In this document: positions 8,554 to 17,751 of the stretch, piece after piece
How positions within the stretch are numbered: the stretch's first letter is position 1
Layout of the letters: every line of letters starts with the position of its first letter
Assembly (NCBI GenBank): GCA_016190375.1
Contig: JACPQR010000080.1
Span: 1 to 64,000 of the forward strand
DNA from: Deltaproteobacteria bacterium
GTDB taxonomy: Bacteria; Myxococcota_A; Polyangia; JACPQR01
Length of the DNA stretch: 64,000 nucleotides
Direction: 5' to 3'
Notes under the pieces: model-generated
Database searches by the model: none
Told to the model about the DNA's origin: nothing
The model's input: only the letters and a program-made list of their open reading frames with translations
Made by a program: the position numbers and the translations under genes

Positions 8554-8969
8554 ATCACCCGATCGGCCTTCACCTGACGTTCGACCGCGACGGCGACGAC
8601 GTCGTCACGCGCTTCGTCCCGTCCGAGCGTCACCAGGGCGCGCCCGGGATCATGCACGGCGGCCTCGTCGCCACCGTCGCCGACGAGCTCGCGGCGTGGG
8701 TCATCGTCGCCCTCCTCGGCAAGTTCGGCTTCACTGCCTCCTTCTCGTCGAGGCTCCTCCGCCCGGTCCGGATCGGGACCGAGCTCGTCGGGCGCGGTCG
8801 CCTCGTGCGCGACAGGCGCCGGATCGTCGACGTCGCGGTCGAGCTCTCGCAGGCGGGCGAGCCGGCCTACTCGGGCGAATTCAGGTTCGCGCTCCTCGAC
8901 CAGGCCGCCTCCGAGCGCCTCCTGGGCGCCCCGCTCCCCGAGGACTGGACGCGATTCGTCCGGACCTAG
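8490..8969 (+). CDS. PaaI/hotdog-fold thioesterase
   Basis: 159 aa from ATG 8490; GTG 8472 would add six residues that look like intergenic sequence. The N-terminal Cys pair (NHCFGCSPDHPIGL) and the hotdog core GIMHGGLVATVADELAAW are typical of PaaI/YiiD-like acyl-CoA thioesterases, with the HGG motif and a downstream acidic residue expected at the active site. The likely reaction is hydrolysis of an acyl-CoA thioester; the substrate is not evident. The stop codon overlaps the first base of the palindromic repeat that begins at 8969. The original neighbour upstream was the capA-like gene before the ATPase insertion. Confidence 0.87.
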   Translation: MSQPLDGRLFGPRNHCFGCSPDHPIGLHLTFDRDGDDVVTRFVPSERHQGAPGIMHGGLVATVADELAAWVIVALLGKFGFTASFSSRLLRPVRIGTELVGRGRLVRDRRRIVDVAVELSQAGEPAYSGEFRFALLDQAASERLLGAPLPEDWTRFVRT

Positions 8970-9124
8970 GGGACACGCACCCGGCGCGCAGGTGTCCGAT
9001 TTAACACCGCTTTCAGGGACAACCGCGCAAACACAATTCGTGCCATTGGCACAGAAAGTGTTCGCGCGGTTGCTCCGAAAACGCTTGTGATGTCGCGGTG
9101 TTGACAGGGGTGTGCGTGTCCCCC
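8969..9124. repeat. Palindromic MITE/REP-like element, copy A
   Basis: About 156 bp with terminal inverted repeats (GGGGACACGCACCC and GGGTGTGCGTGTCCCC). The centre forms a long imperfect hairpin: AACCGCGCAAACAC pairs with GTGTTCGCGCGGTT (13 of 14), enclosing a second stem GTGCC-ATT-GGCAC. It starts inside the stop codon of the thioesterase gene. Nothing is encoded in it. Confidence 0.8.
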
Positions 9125-9132
9125 ACGCGCAG

Positions 9133-9325
9133 GGGTGTGCGTGTCCCCCACGCGCACCCGGCGCGCAGGTGTCCGATTTAACACCGCTTTCAGGGACAAC
9201 CGCGCAAACACAATTCGTGCCATTGGCACAGAAAGTGTTCGCGCGGTTACTCCTAAAACGCTTGTGATGTCGACGGGTTGACGGGGGTGTGCGTGTCCCC
9301 TGCTGGATGACGTGTGCGTGTCCCC
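9133..9325. repeat. Palindromic MITE/REP-like element, copy B plus terminal repeats
   Basis: This is a near-identical second copy of the element at 8969, with the same nested hairpin. Extra copies of the end sequence GTGTGCGTGTCCCC lie at about 9135, 9288 and 9312. The last one touches the stop codon of the lipoprotein gene at 9325. The left terminal repeat is partly lost. Confidence 0.78.
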
Positions 9326-12300
9326 TACTGGATGACGCGCTCGACGTCTCCGAGGGCGCCGGTGCCGGGTCCACCGTTGCCGCCGATCAGGTAGATGTAC
9401 GAGTTGAGCCTCGTGGCGCTGTAGTAGCAACGGTCGATCTCGACGCCGGCAGAGCTCGACTGGTAATTCGTGATCACCTGATCGGCGGCGCCCTCCTCGA
9501 CCCAGTCGAAGCGCTGGGCGGCGCTGGTCTGGGGTGTCGGCTCGAGATCGGAGAAGTTCTCGCGCCGCACGCCCTGGAAGACCCAGAGGTAGTCGAAGTA
9601 CAGGAGCGCCTCGTGCCCGTGGACGGGCTGGCCGTTGGGCAGCTCCTCGATCTGGGTCGTCCAGCCGCCGATGTGGCCGTCGGGCACCGTGATCGGGCTG
9701 ACCTCCATCGTGACCGTCCCGTGGTTCCCCCCGCCCGACTCGGCCTCGGAGTAGGCGTCGTCTCCCTGAGAGGCGATGAGGAAGACGGGCTCCGCCTGGA
9801 TCGAGAACCAGCGCCGCACGCCCGGCAGGAAGAAGAGGCAGCCGCAGTCCGAGCCGTCGCAGTTCTGATCGACGCCGTCGTCGCACAGACTGGGCGTGTC
9901 CGTGCAGTTCTCCGCGATGCCCGAACGGATCTCGGGATCGTCGTCGTTGCAGTCGCCGCCCCCGCACTCGGGCACGTCGTCCCCGTCGCCGTCAGCGTCC
10001 ACCGGACAGTCGGCGAAGCAGTCCGACCCGTTGCAGTCCTGGTCGATGCCGTCGTCGCAGATCTCCTGCGCGCCGGGGAAGACGGCCGGATCCGTGTCGT
10101 CGCAATCGTCGCCGCACGGCGGCGCTGAATGGCCGTCGCCGTCCACGTCGGCCGCGTCGCAGTCGCAGGGAAGGTCCGCGCCGTCGCAGTCCTGGTCGAT
10201 GCCGTCGTCGCAGATCTCCGGGGCGCCCGGGAAGATCGTCGGGTCGTCGTCGTTGCAGTCGTCACCGCAGCGCGGGTCGAAGTGGCCGTCGCCGTCGAAG
10301 TCCTCGCAGGGCGGCTCCTCGGGCGGCGGCGGGGTCGGCGTCTCGCGCTGTCCCTGCGACTCGAGCAGCGGGTAGAAGACGCGCGGCGTGCCGAGGAGCT
10401 CCGCCTCGAGCTCCCATCCCAGAAGGTCGCCGGTCGCCGTGTCGACCGCCGTGCGCTCCGTCGTCAGCGAGTACGCGGTCCCCGTCGAGTCGGGGCGTCC
10501 GCCCACCACGAAGATGTACGTGACGTCCGTCTCGCCCTCGTCGTCGATGCCGCTCGGTACCGTCACGACGACGCCATCGAGCCCCTCGCGCGGCTCGACC
10601 ATCGGCGTTGCGTCGAGGGTCGTCCAGCGGCTCAGCGTTCCGGGCGGCAATGGCGCGATCCCGTCCGGAGCGGGCGCGTCGGAATCGGGAGGCAGCGCTC
10701 CGTCGTCGACGAAGGAGTTGCCGGCGAGGCCTGCTGCCACGAGGAACGTGGCCTCGTCGCCCTGGACCTCTGCCGCGGGCTCGAGCGTCCGGTAGACGTT
10801 GAACGTCCCGTCGATGACCGGATCCCACCGGAGCCCGATCTGGCCCGCGGCGACCGCGTCCTGGACCTCGACGGCCGCGCGGTATCCCGCGACGGTCTCG
10901 ACGCCGTCCACGACCGCGGTCACGCGGTACATATGGAAGCCCGCCGCGAGCCCGACGCCAGCCGCGGCCGCTCCACGCAGGTGACCCGGGGCGGGCTGGT
11001 AGATGCCGCGGCCCGTGTCCGTCGTGCACAGACCGTCGGGAGCGATGGCGGGCTCGAGGAGCCGCGCCGTCCCGGCCCGCCCATCCGACGCCGGCGAGCG
11101 GTAGAGGTTGTAGACCGTGGCGCCCTCCACGGCCTCCCAGCACACCTCGATCTGTCCGCTGACGTTTCGCGCCTGTGCCTCGCGCGAGGCGAGCGATTCG
11201 CCCCAGCTCCCCACGGCGCTGACGCGGTAGTACCAGGTCCCGATCGGAAGCCCGTCGCCGCCGAGCACCGTCGGCAGATGGATCATCGGCCTCGTGCCGT
11301 AGCCCAGGATCTCCGCGCGCTCGACCGACGCCAGCGCGGGCACCGCGCCCGCTTCGAAGGTGTTGGCGTCGCTGCCGCCGATCGCGTACAGGAAGCGCCC
11401 TACCCGCACGAGCGTGTGGCCGGACCGGGGCGCCAGTAGCTCGTTGGGCACGCGTGGCTCCTCCACGCCGGCCCACTGCACGTCCTGCCGGAACGGCGAG
11501 GTGTCGCCGAGCGCGCTCACCTCGAGCGTCTCGGTATCGCCGCGAACGCCGCCGTCCGACCCGATGCCGCCGGTCGTGAGGATGTAGGAGCGCCCGAATG
11601 GATCGAAGCCGATCTCGGACGCGTGGCGCCACCTCGGCACGAGGAGCCCTGTGCCGAAGACCTCGAATGACTCGAGGTGACCCTGCGCGCTCGGCGTCGC
11701 CTCGTACACGTGGTACACGTCGAACTGGCCATCGGGGTTCGTGACGCGCACGGGATAGGTCCCGGGCGCGAGGAGGCCCGCGGGGATCGTCGCGTCGAGC
11801 GTGCCGCCGTCGACGAAGCCGGTCACGAGGTCGATCGCCGACCCGTCGGGCATGAACACCGCGGCGACGGCGCCGTCCTGGAAGTGAGCCCCCAGTATCT
11901 CGACTGGAACCTCGTCCGCCGCCGGCGAGCGCGGGGGAACCAGCGCCGTGACGTCGGGCGGAGGCACCTCGCTCACGACGAGGACGCCGCGCTCCCCGGT
12001 GTCCGCGTCGATCCACGCCGCGGAGAGCCCGTCGGGGTTCGTCACGATGACGTGGTAGTCGCCCGCCGGCATCCTCTGCGACTCGGACGGGCAGACGCTC
12101 GAGAGCTGCTCGGCCGAGATCCAGCCGACCTCGGGCGCGTCATAGCCGCGGCGCGGATCGTCGGCGGAGACGAAGCGGACGCCAGGCGTGTTGCGCAGGT
12201 TCGTTCCCGTGATCGAGACCGGCTGGTCGGACAGGACGCCGTCGCCGAGGTCGCCCGTCCAGGCGAACGGCGGCACGACGTCGGTGACCGTTGGCGGCGG

Positions 12301-12834
12301 CAGCCCGATTACCTGGTGCTGCGCGCAGGGCACCTCGGCGGTGTCGGGATTGACGAGCACGACCACGTACAGGCCGGGCGTCGCCGCTCCGGCCGCGATC
12401 GTCACCGTGGCGCTCGTCCCGTCCGGGGCGACCACGGCCGCACCGAGGTCCACCGCCGAGCCCTCGTCGAGCGAGTCGAGCCGGACCGTCGCGCCCTCCA
12501 GGAAGCCCTCGCCCTCGAGCGTGAGGACGGTGTCTACCAGGTTCGAGCTGGCGAGCGGGTCGATCGCGAGGCAGGCCAGCGTGGGGCCGCCGGAGTCCGT
12601 CCCACCGTCCGCTCCCGAGTCGACGCCGCCGTCCGCCCCGCCGTCGACGCCGCTGTCGACGCCGCTGTCGACGCCGCTGTCGACGCCGCCGTCGGCGCCG
12701 CTGTCCTGGCCGTCATCGCCACCGTCGACGCCGGAGTCCTCGCCCCCTGCCGCGTCGTCGTCATCGCCGCAGTTGCACCCCGCAGGAGCTCCGAGGAGCA
12801 GCAAGGCACACACGAGCCGACTAGGTAGGGCCAT
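9325..12834 (-). CDS. Large surface lipoprotein with TIG, fibronectin-like and MopE-type motifs
   Basis: 1169 aa from ATG 12834, which yields a lipoprotein signal MALPSRLVCALLLLGAPAGC. A linker of repeated DSGVDSG-type units follows. Several IPT/TIG-like beta domains come next (for example ASSNLVDTVLTLEGEGFLEGATV and the DQPVSITGTNLRNTPGV block). Two fibronectin-like modules centre on CWEAVEGATVYNLYRSP and LRWDPVIDGTFNVYRT, with kelch-like glycine-rich loops around them. Near residues 950-1070 are four MopE-type putative metal-binding units of the form DxDGDG...CGDDCND...ICDDGIDQDCDG. A data-bearing surface or adhesive role is inferred. The palindromic repeat abuts its stop codon. Longer in-frame starts encode unlikely Arg/Gly-rich sequence. 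Confidence 0.88.
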   Translation of the reverse strand: MALPSRLVCALLLLGAPAGCNCGDDDDAAGGEDSGVDGGDDGQDSGADGGVDSGVDSGVDSGVDGGADGGVDSGADGGTDSGGPTLACLAIDPLASSNLVDTVLTLEGEGFLEGATVRLDSLDEGSAVDLGAAVVAPDGTSATVTIAAGAATPGLYVVVLVNPDTAEVPCAQHQVIGLPPPTVTDVVPPFAWTGDLGDGVLSDQPVSITGTNLRNTPGVRFVSADDPRRGYDAPEVGWISAEQLSSVCPSESQRMPAGDYHVIVTNPDGLSAAWIDADTGERGVLVVSEVPPPDVTALVPPRSPAADEVPVEILGAHFQDGAVAAVFMPDGSAIDLVTGFVDGGTLDATIPAGLLAPGTYPVRVTNPDGQFDVYHVYEATPSAQGHLESFEVFGTGLLVPRWRHASEIGFDPFGRSYILTTGGIGSDGGVRGDTETLEVSALGDTSPFRQDVQWAGVEEPRVPNELLAPRSGHTLVRVGRFLYAIGGSDANTFEAGAVPALASVERAEILGYGTRPMIHLPTVLGGDGLPIGTWYYRVSAVGSWGESLASREAQARNVSGQIEVCWEAVEGATVYNLYRSPASDGRAGTARLLEPAIAPDGLCTTDTGRGIYQPAPGHLRGAAAAGVGLAAGFHMYRVTAVVDGVETVAGYRAAVEVQDAVAAGQIGLRWDPVIDGTFNVYRTLEPAAEVQGDEATFLVAAGLAGNSFVDDGALPPDSDAPAPDGIAPLPPGTLSRWTTLDATPMVEPREGLDGVVVTVPSGIDDEGETDVTYIFVVGGRPDSTGTAYSLTTERTAVDTATGDLLGWELEAELLGTPRVFYPLLESQGQRETPTPPPPEEPPCEDFDGDGHFDPRCGDDCNDDDPTIFPGAPEICDDGIDQDCDGADLPCDCDAADVDGDGHSAPPCGDDCDDTDPAVFPGAQEICDDGIDQDCNGSDCFADCPVDADGDGDDVPECGGGDCNDDDPEIRSGIAENCTDTPSLCDDGVDQNCDGSDCGCLFFLPGVRRWFSIQAEPVFLIASQGDDAYSEAESGGGNHGTVTMEVSPITVPDGHIGGWTTQIEELPNGQPVHGHEALLYFDYLWVFQGVRRENFSDLEPTPQTSAAQRFDWVEEGAADQVITNYQSSSAGVEIDRCYYSATRLNSYIYLIGGNGGPGTGALGDVERVIQ

Positions 12835-12917
12835 GGTTTCCTCCGCAGGGTGACCGGTGGAGTAATTACGACCAACCGGGAATCGCGATACTCGGGGAGG
12901 AGGGGTGAGCCGCGAGT

Positions 12918-13538
12918 CTACAGACCGAACCGCACGCCCAGGACGAGCTCGGTCCAGACCTCCGGGAGCCGCTCGATGTCCCTGAGACGCACGTGCGAGA
13001 TCGTCGCGAAGGCGAAGGCCCACGGGCCGTCCGAGAACAGGTCCGCTCCAGCACCGAACGAGACGATCCCCAGGAACTCGTCCAGCTCGGGGAAGCGCCG
13101 CTCGCCGGTGGCGTTCTCGTCCGGTCCCTCGCCCGTCGACACGGTGACGCCGGACTCGACCTGCTCCGGCATCCGGACCCAGGCGAAGCCGCCGCCGACG
13201 AACAGGTGAGGACGCCAGGCGCCGCCCGCCTCGGCGACCGCGATCTTCAGTCGGGCCACGTCGACCGAGACGAGCAAGTCCTGCTCGGCGCCCGCGGGAG
13301 CCTTCGATCCGAGGACCGCGACCGACACGCCCGGCCCGAGCGACCACGCCCTGTCACGCGACAGATAGACGTCGAGATCCCAACCGGCGAGCAGCGCCGC
13401 GCCGGGCGCGAGGCGCGTCCCCACGTAGAACGCGTCCGTCGCGACCGTGGGGCGGCCCCGAGCGGCCGCCGTTCCGTACAGGAGCGTGAGGAGAGCGGCC
13501 GCGCCGGCCGATGCGCAGAGAGAGCGTTTGATGTCCAT
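12918..13538 (-). CDS. Outer-membrane beta-barrel protein, function unknown
   Basis: 206 aa with an N-terminal signal peptide (MDIKRSLCASAGAAALLTLLYGTAAA, cleavage near ARG). The rest alternates short hydrophobic and polar stretches with aromatic-rich strand ends (HLFVGGGFAWVRM, WAFAFATISHVRL) and ends in a strand with a terminal hydrophobic residue (ELVLGVRFGL), as expected for an outer-membrane barrel. Family is not recognised. It lies 83 nt upstream of the large lipoprotein gene on the same strand and is divergent from the PPC lipoprotein at 13570, with the two starts only about 30 nt apart. Confidence 0.75.
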   Translation of the reverse strand: MDIKRSLCASAGAAALLTLLYGTAAARGRPTVATDAFYVGTRLAPGAALLAGWDLDVYLSRDRAWSLGPGVSVAVLGSKAPAGAEQDLLVSVDVARLKIAVAEAGGAWRPHLFVGGGFAWVRMPEQVESGVTVSTGEGPDENATGERRFPELDEFLGIVSFGAGADLFSDGPWAFAFATISHVRLRDIERLPEVWTELVLGVRFGL

Positions 13539-13569
13539 CGGGCTAGGCCCGCGATGTTACCCTCATCCC

Positions 13570-14475
13570 GTGCTTTCCGCTCCCCGACTCGTCGCCATGG
13601 CGTCGATCGTCGCGCTGGCGGCCGGGTGCTCGCCGTTGCTCTACGCGCTGTTCAGCGCGGGCGGGGACGACGAAGGCCCCGGCCGCAACCTCGTCGTCGG
13701 ACAGTCCGTCGACGGCTCGACCGACGACGACCAGGACACCGTGACGCTCTCTTGCGGCTCGCCGGAGGGTGCGGGCGACGAGTCCTGGACGTTCGTGCCG
13801 CCCTCGGCCGGGACCTACCGGGTCACCGTGAACGGCCAATACGACTGCGCCGTCGGCCTCTTCGGGCCGGACGACGACCGGCACGAGATCGCGTGCAACG
13901 ACGACACGGGAGGCAACAACCTCTCCCAGGTCTCCTCGGAGCTCGAGGCGGGCCGCCGATACGCGGTCGTCGTCGACGGCTACCGCTCGAACGAGGGCGC
14001 GTATCGGCTGACCGTGGAGCTCCTCGGCCCCGCGGCGACGCCCCAGGTGCCCGGCCCGCAGGCTCCGCCAGTGGTCCCCGAGGACCCGGCCGCGATGCAG
14101 GCTCGCTGCGCCGCGGCCCCGCAGCTCGCCGTCGGCACGACGAGCGGGACACTCGAGAGGACGACGGCCACGGCCCGGACCTCCTGCGCCTCGGGGCCCG
14201 GGGGCGACGTCGTCTACCAGCTCCAGGTGCAGGTCCCCGCGCGCGTCACGATCAAGCTCGACGCCACCTTCGACGGCATCCTCGAGCTGCGATCGGGCTG
14301 CTCGCCGGGCCCGGTGCTCGCCTGCAACGACGACACGGGCGACGCCCTGCACTCCATGGTCTCGGCGAACCTCGGCCCGGGCACGTACTACGTCATCGTC
14401 GACACCTACAACGAGCGCCTGGCCGGCCCCTTCTCGATCCAGGTGCTGATGGAGACCGGCGGGATGGGCTTCTGA
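13570..14475 (+). CDS. Lipoprotein with two PPC domains
   Basis: 301 aa from GTG 13570; this start supplies the basic n-region (VLSAPRL) missing from the internal ATG at 13597, and the lipobox is LAAGC. Two pre-peptidase C-terminal-like beta domains follow. Domain one, about residues 45-165, has SWTFVPPSAGTYRVTVNG and HEIACNDDTGG. Domain two, about 195-300, has VVYQLQVQVPARVTIKL and VLACNDDTGD. The CNDDTG pair and the closing YYVIVDTYN/YAVVVDGYR strands are the repeat signature. It is probably exported and tethered to the membrane; no catalytic part is visible. It is convergent with the next gene, with the two stop codons directly adjacent. Confidence 0.83.
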   Translation: MLSAPRLVAMASIVALAAGCSPLLYALFSAGGDDEGPGRNLVVGQSVDGSTDDDQDTVTLSCGSPEGAGDESWTFVPPSAGTYRVTVNGQYDCAVGLFGPDDDRHEIACNDDTGGNNLSQVSSELEAGRRYAVVVDGYRSNEGAYRLTVELLGPAATPQVPGPQAPPVVPEDPAAMQARCAAAPQLAVGTTSGTLERTTATARTSCASGPGGDVVYQLQVQVPARVTIKLDATFDGILELRSGCSPGPVLACNDDTGDALHSMVSANLGPGTYYVIVDTYNERLAGPFSIQVLMETGGMGF

Positions 14476-16377
14476 TCAGCAGAAGAGCCCGACGACGAGC
14501 GGGATGACCGAGACGATCCAGCCCGCGCTCACCGCGCGGCGGAACGCGACCTTCTGGATCGTCTTCGCCCGATCCCACGCCTCTCGCGGGCTACCCCGGA
14601 CCGCGACCGCCGACCGGATCTCGTCGAGGTCGCTCCTGTAGGCGCCGCCGCTGCCGGCCGCGCGCGTCCCGAGCACCACGCACGAAGCGCCACCGTCGAG
14701 CGCGACCCCCGGGTCGAACCCGACCAGCTTCGTGCGCGCGAGGTCGAGCCGCAGCGTCACGCCCGCCTCCGTGCGCAAGAGCGCGACCTCGCCGTGAGTC
14801 TCGGCGCGACCTACCCACACTCCGTGTCCTGGGCGCGCCCGAACCATGGCGCGTGCGAGCCGGCCCGCACGCACGACCCGCGCGATCAGGAACGCGATGA
14901 AGAGTGCGACGCCGCCGAGCGCGTACAGCCCGATCCCGGCGCGTGCGACCGCGCGGTGCCAGGGCCCGGGAATCCACGGCCTGGCTCCGCCGTCGAGGAC
15001 GACGACGCCCTGGCCCATGCCGTAGGTGTGGAAGCGCAGGCAAGTCTTGGAGCCGGCGGAGTAGCTCATCGAGTGGAAGTAGCTCGGAGGGTAGATCGCG
15101 GGCGCGTCGACAGCGGGCACCAAGTCGGGGCCTAGGTACACGAGCCGGAGCTGTCCGCCGCGGCGCCGTCCGACGAGGAACCCCTCCCTCGGATCGGGAG
15201 CCAGGACGTAGCCGAGCGGCGCCCCGCTCTCGAGCGGAAGCTGCCAGGACGCGCGTTCGGCGAGGTCGCCGCCGAGGAGCACCACGCGGGGGCCGAATCC
15301 CCCCGGAACGAGTGAACCGTGACCCGCGGGGCGCGAGGTCGCGATGAACGCGAGCCCCGCGGCCGTCGGAACGACCGACCGCGAGGCGACGTCGAAGTCC
15401 CACACGCGCCGCTCGCCCGGGCCGAGCCGCGCGACCGAGAGGTGCTGGACGGAGTTGACGTCCCAGCGTGTGCACCACGCGAGGCGGGCACCATCGATCT
15501 CCGCCTGGCCCGCGGCTCCACGGTCGCTGCACTGCCCCCCGGCCGCGACCACGGCCTCCCGCGTGCGGGACGCCTCGAGATCCTGCCATGACGCCGGTTG
15601 GCCGCAGACGCTCGAGTCGAAGTCGCGGTAGGCGAGGACCGGCGCCGACACTGGCTTGCGGAAGACATTGTGGGCGGTAGCCGCGCAGAGCAGGAGGAGC
15701 GCGAATGCCGCGACGAGCGGAACGACCATCGACTCCGGCCTTCCCGTGATCTCGGAAGGCGCCGCGCGCATCTCGAAGCGGCGAACCATCACGGGCAGCG
15801 CCGCGAGCGCGCCGATGCCCGGCGCGAGGAAGGCGAGGATGGTGAGGGGCAGGATCATCGTCGGCATCGGCGCCGAGTCGATGGCCAGCCAGGAGGCCAC
15901 GCCCGGAAGGCCCGCGGCCACGGACACGGCGAGGTGCGTGACCCACCCGGCCACCCACGAGCGCCGGTTGCGAACGAACTCGATGCCATCCCCGATCGCG
16001 GCCGCGCTGGTGAACCTGTAGAGGAGCGCGAGGGTCCCGCCGAGGACTGCGATCGCCCCACCGACGCCGATGGCGCTTCGCCCTGGTTCCGGGAAGTTGC
16101 CCGAAGCGGTGACCAGCGGCGAGAGGAAGGTGATCACGCCTCCCCAGGTGATCGGCAGGAACGCGAACCCCACCCCGATCGCCATCCAGTCGCCGCAGCG
16201 CGACAGATCGGACCAGCTCGGCGCGCGACCTTCCTTCCTCGCGATCGCCTCGCGGAGCACCCACCGCCACGCCAGCCCCGCACCGAGCCCCCCGGTCGCC
16301 AGCACCACCACCGCGCCCAGGACGATCGTCCGAAACCGGGGCATCACCATCGAATACGCCCGCCACGCCCGGATCAT
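14476..16377 (-). CDS. Multi-pass membrane protein, function unknown
   Basis: About 633 aa. Start uncertain: ATG 16377 is used, while 16350 and 16344 are equally possible and give cleaner N termini (MVMPRFRT, MPRFRT). Hydrophobic segments are visible near the N terminus (TIVLGAVVVLATGGLGAGLAW), around residues 65-90, 100-125 and 145-215, and again near 230-250 and 490-520, with a last one at the C terminus. Between these lies a large soluble region of beta-rich sequence (about residues 260-480) that may face the periplasm. No known domain is recognised. The gene's 5' end abuts a palindromic-repeat copy, so its promoter may lie within or beyond that repeat. Confidence 0.7.
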   Translation of the reverse strand: MIRAWRAYSMVMPRFRTIVLGAVVVLATGGLGAGLAWRWVLREAIARKEGRAPSWSDLSRCGDWMAIGVGFAFLPITWGGVITFLSPLVTASGNFPEPGRSAIGVGGAIAVLGGTLALLYRFTSAAAIGDGIEFVRNRRSWVAGWVTHLAVSVAAGLPGVASWLAIDSAPMPTMILPLTILAFLAPGIGALAALPVMVRRFEMRAAPSEITGRPESMVVPLVAAFALLLLCAATAHNVFRKPVSAPVLAYRDFDSSVCGQPASWQDLEASRTREAVVAAGGQCSDRGAAGQAEIDGARLAWCTRWDVNSVQHLSVARLGPGERRVWDFDVASRSVVPTAAGLAFIATSRPAGHGSLVPGGFGPRVVLLGGDLAERASWQLPLESGAPLGYVLAPDPREGFLVGRRRGGQLRLVYLGPDLVPAVDAPAIYPPSYFHSMSYSAGSKTCLRFHTYGMGQGVVVLDGGARPWIPGPWHRAVARAGIGLYALGGVALFIAFLIARVVRAGRLARAMVRARPGHGVWVGRAETHGEVALLRTEAGVTLRLDLARTKLVGFDPGVALDGGASCVVLGTRAAGSGGAYRSDLDEIRSAVAVRGSPREAWDRAKTIQKVAFRRAVSAGWIVSVIPLVVGLFC

Positions 16378-16380
16378 TCC

Positions 16381-16447
16381 GGGGGACACGCACCCGGGTT
16401 GCAACCCCGCGTAATCACGATGTTGCTAGGCATAACCGCGCGTTTCG
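16381..16447. repeat. Dispersed GGGGACACGCACCC repeat, partial copy
   Basis: GGGGGACACGCACCCGGG is followed by a TAATCACGATG stretch and the AACCGCGCGTTTCG core that all family members share. Only the left half of the element is recognisable, and it lies upstream of the membrane-protein gene rather than after a stop codon. Confidence 0.65.
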
Positions 16448-16500
16448 TCGAGCGGGACCGCCGGGCCCGGATCCACCGGGGCGATCCTGGCGAACAGCGC

Positions 16501-16506
16501 TACACT
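16501..16506 (+). promoter_or_regulatory. Putative -10 box (TACACT) of the metallophosphoesterase gene
   Basis: TACACT lies 11 nt before ATG 16518 in GC-rich surroundings; no good -35 box is visible. It predicts a 5' leader of only a few bases. Confidence 0.45.
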
Positions 16507-16517
16507 TCGTCGCCCCG

Positions 16518-17711
16518 ATGCTCCGATTCGCCCTGTTCATCGTCATCGCGGTCGGCATCGTCGCCGGGCTGCATCATTATCTGTGGCTCCGCCTCGTGCG
16601 GGACACGGCGCTCGCCGGCGGGGTGCGAACCGCCGCGACGGCCGCGATCTGTGGCCTCGGGGCCGCCCTGCCCGTGTCCGTCTTCGTCGGGCGCGCGCTT
16701 CCCTGGCCTGGCGCGCGGATCGTGCTGTGGCCCATCTACGTCTGGATGGGGCTCATGTTCCTCGTCTTCTTCCTGCTCCTGGCCGTGGACGCGACGCGGC
16801 TCGTGGGCTGGGCCCTCGGGCAGGTCCTCCCGCCCATCAAGCCGTCGTTCGATCCGGGCCGGCGGATCGCGCTGGCGCGGCTCACGGGCGGCGGGGCGGC
16901 GCTCGTCGCGAGCGCGCTCGGCGCGGTTGCGACCCGCGACGCGGCGCGCGCGGTCGGCGTGCAATCCGTGCGGGTGCGTCTCGCGCGGCTGCCCAGGTCG
17001 ATGCACGGGACGACGATCGTCCAGCTCACCGACCTGCACGTCGGGAGCCTGCAAGGGCAAGAGTTCGTCGAACGGGTCGTCGCGCGCGTGAACGCGCTCG
17101 AGCCGGACGTGGTCGTGATCACCGGCGACCTCATCGACGGTACCGTCGAGCGGCTGCGCGAGGCGGTCGCGCCGATCGGGCGGCTCGTCGCGAAGCACGG
17201 CGTCTTCTTCGTGACCGGCAACCACGAGTACTACGTCTCGAACGACCAGGTCTCCGGCTGGCGCGAGTGGGCCGAAGAGCTCGCGCGGCTAGGCGTCCGC
17301 GTCCTGCACAACGAACGCGTGTCCATCGGGCAGAGCGACGCGGGCTTCGACCTCGCGGGCGTTCCCGACTGGAGCGCTCGCGCCTACGGCGCCGACCACG
17401 CGCCCGACCTCGGGCGCGCGCTGGCCGGGCGCGATCGGGCCCGCGCCGTCGTCCTTCTCGCGCACCAGCCGAAGGCGATCCACGAGTCCGCGCGCCACGG
17501 CGTGGACCTGCAGCTCTCCGGCCACACCCACGGCGGGCAGATCTGGCCCTGGCGCTACCTCGTCCGGCTCGACCAGCCGTTCGTCTCGGGCCTCGGCCGC
17601 GTGGGCGACACCCGGATCTACGTCAGCCGAGGAGCGGGAACGTGGGGGCCGCCAATGCGGCTCGGCGAGCCGGCGGAGATCACGCGGGTCGTGCTCGAGT
17701 CGGACGCATAG
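16518..17711 (+). CDS. Membrane-anchored metallophosphoesterase (YkuE/YaeI-like)
   Basis: 397 aa. Four hydrophobic segments fill the first 115 residues. The calcineurin-like phosphoesterase domain follows from about residue 165, with the five metal motifs visible: QLTDLHVG, ITGDLID, VTGNHEYY, LLAHQP and LSGHTHGGQ, ending in GAGTWGPPMRLGEPAEI as in YkuE/YaeI proteins. Members of this group have been linked to UDP-diacylglucosamine or lipid pyrophosphate hydrolysis; the substrate here is not determined. A two-metal phosphodiesterase active at the inner membrane is a safe prediction. It is a single gene, convergent with the small basic protein at 17752. Confidence 0.92.
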   Translation: MLRFALFIVIAVGIVAGLHHYLWLRLVRDTALAGGVRTAATAAICGLGAALPVSVFVGRALPWPGARIVLWPIYVWMGLMFLVFFLLLAVDATRLVGWALGQVLPPIKPSFDPGRRIALARLTGGGAALVASALGAVATRDAARAVGVQSVRVRLARLPRSMHGTTIVQLTDLHVGSLQGQEFVERVVARVNALEPDVVVITGDLIDGTVERLREAVAPIGRLVAKHGVFFVTGNHEYYVSNDQVSGWREWAEELARLGVRVLHNERVSIGQSDAGFDLAGVPDWSARAYGADHAPDLGRALAGRDRARAVVLLAHQPKAIHESARHGVDLQLSGHTHGGQIWPWRYLVRLDQPFVSGLGRVGDTRIYVSRGAGTWGPPMRLGEPAEITRVVLESDA

Positions 17712-17751
17712 GTCCGTGGCGTCATGCCCCGATGGGGCAACCTTCTCCACG

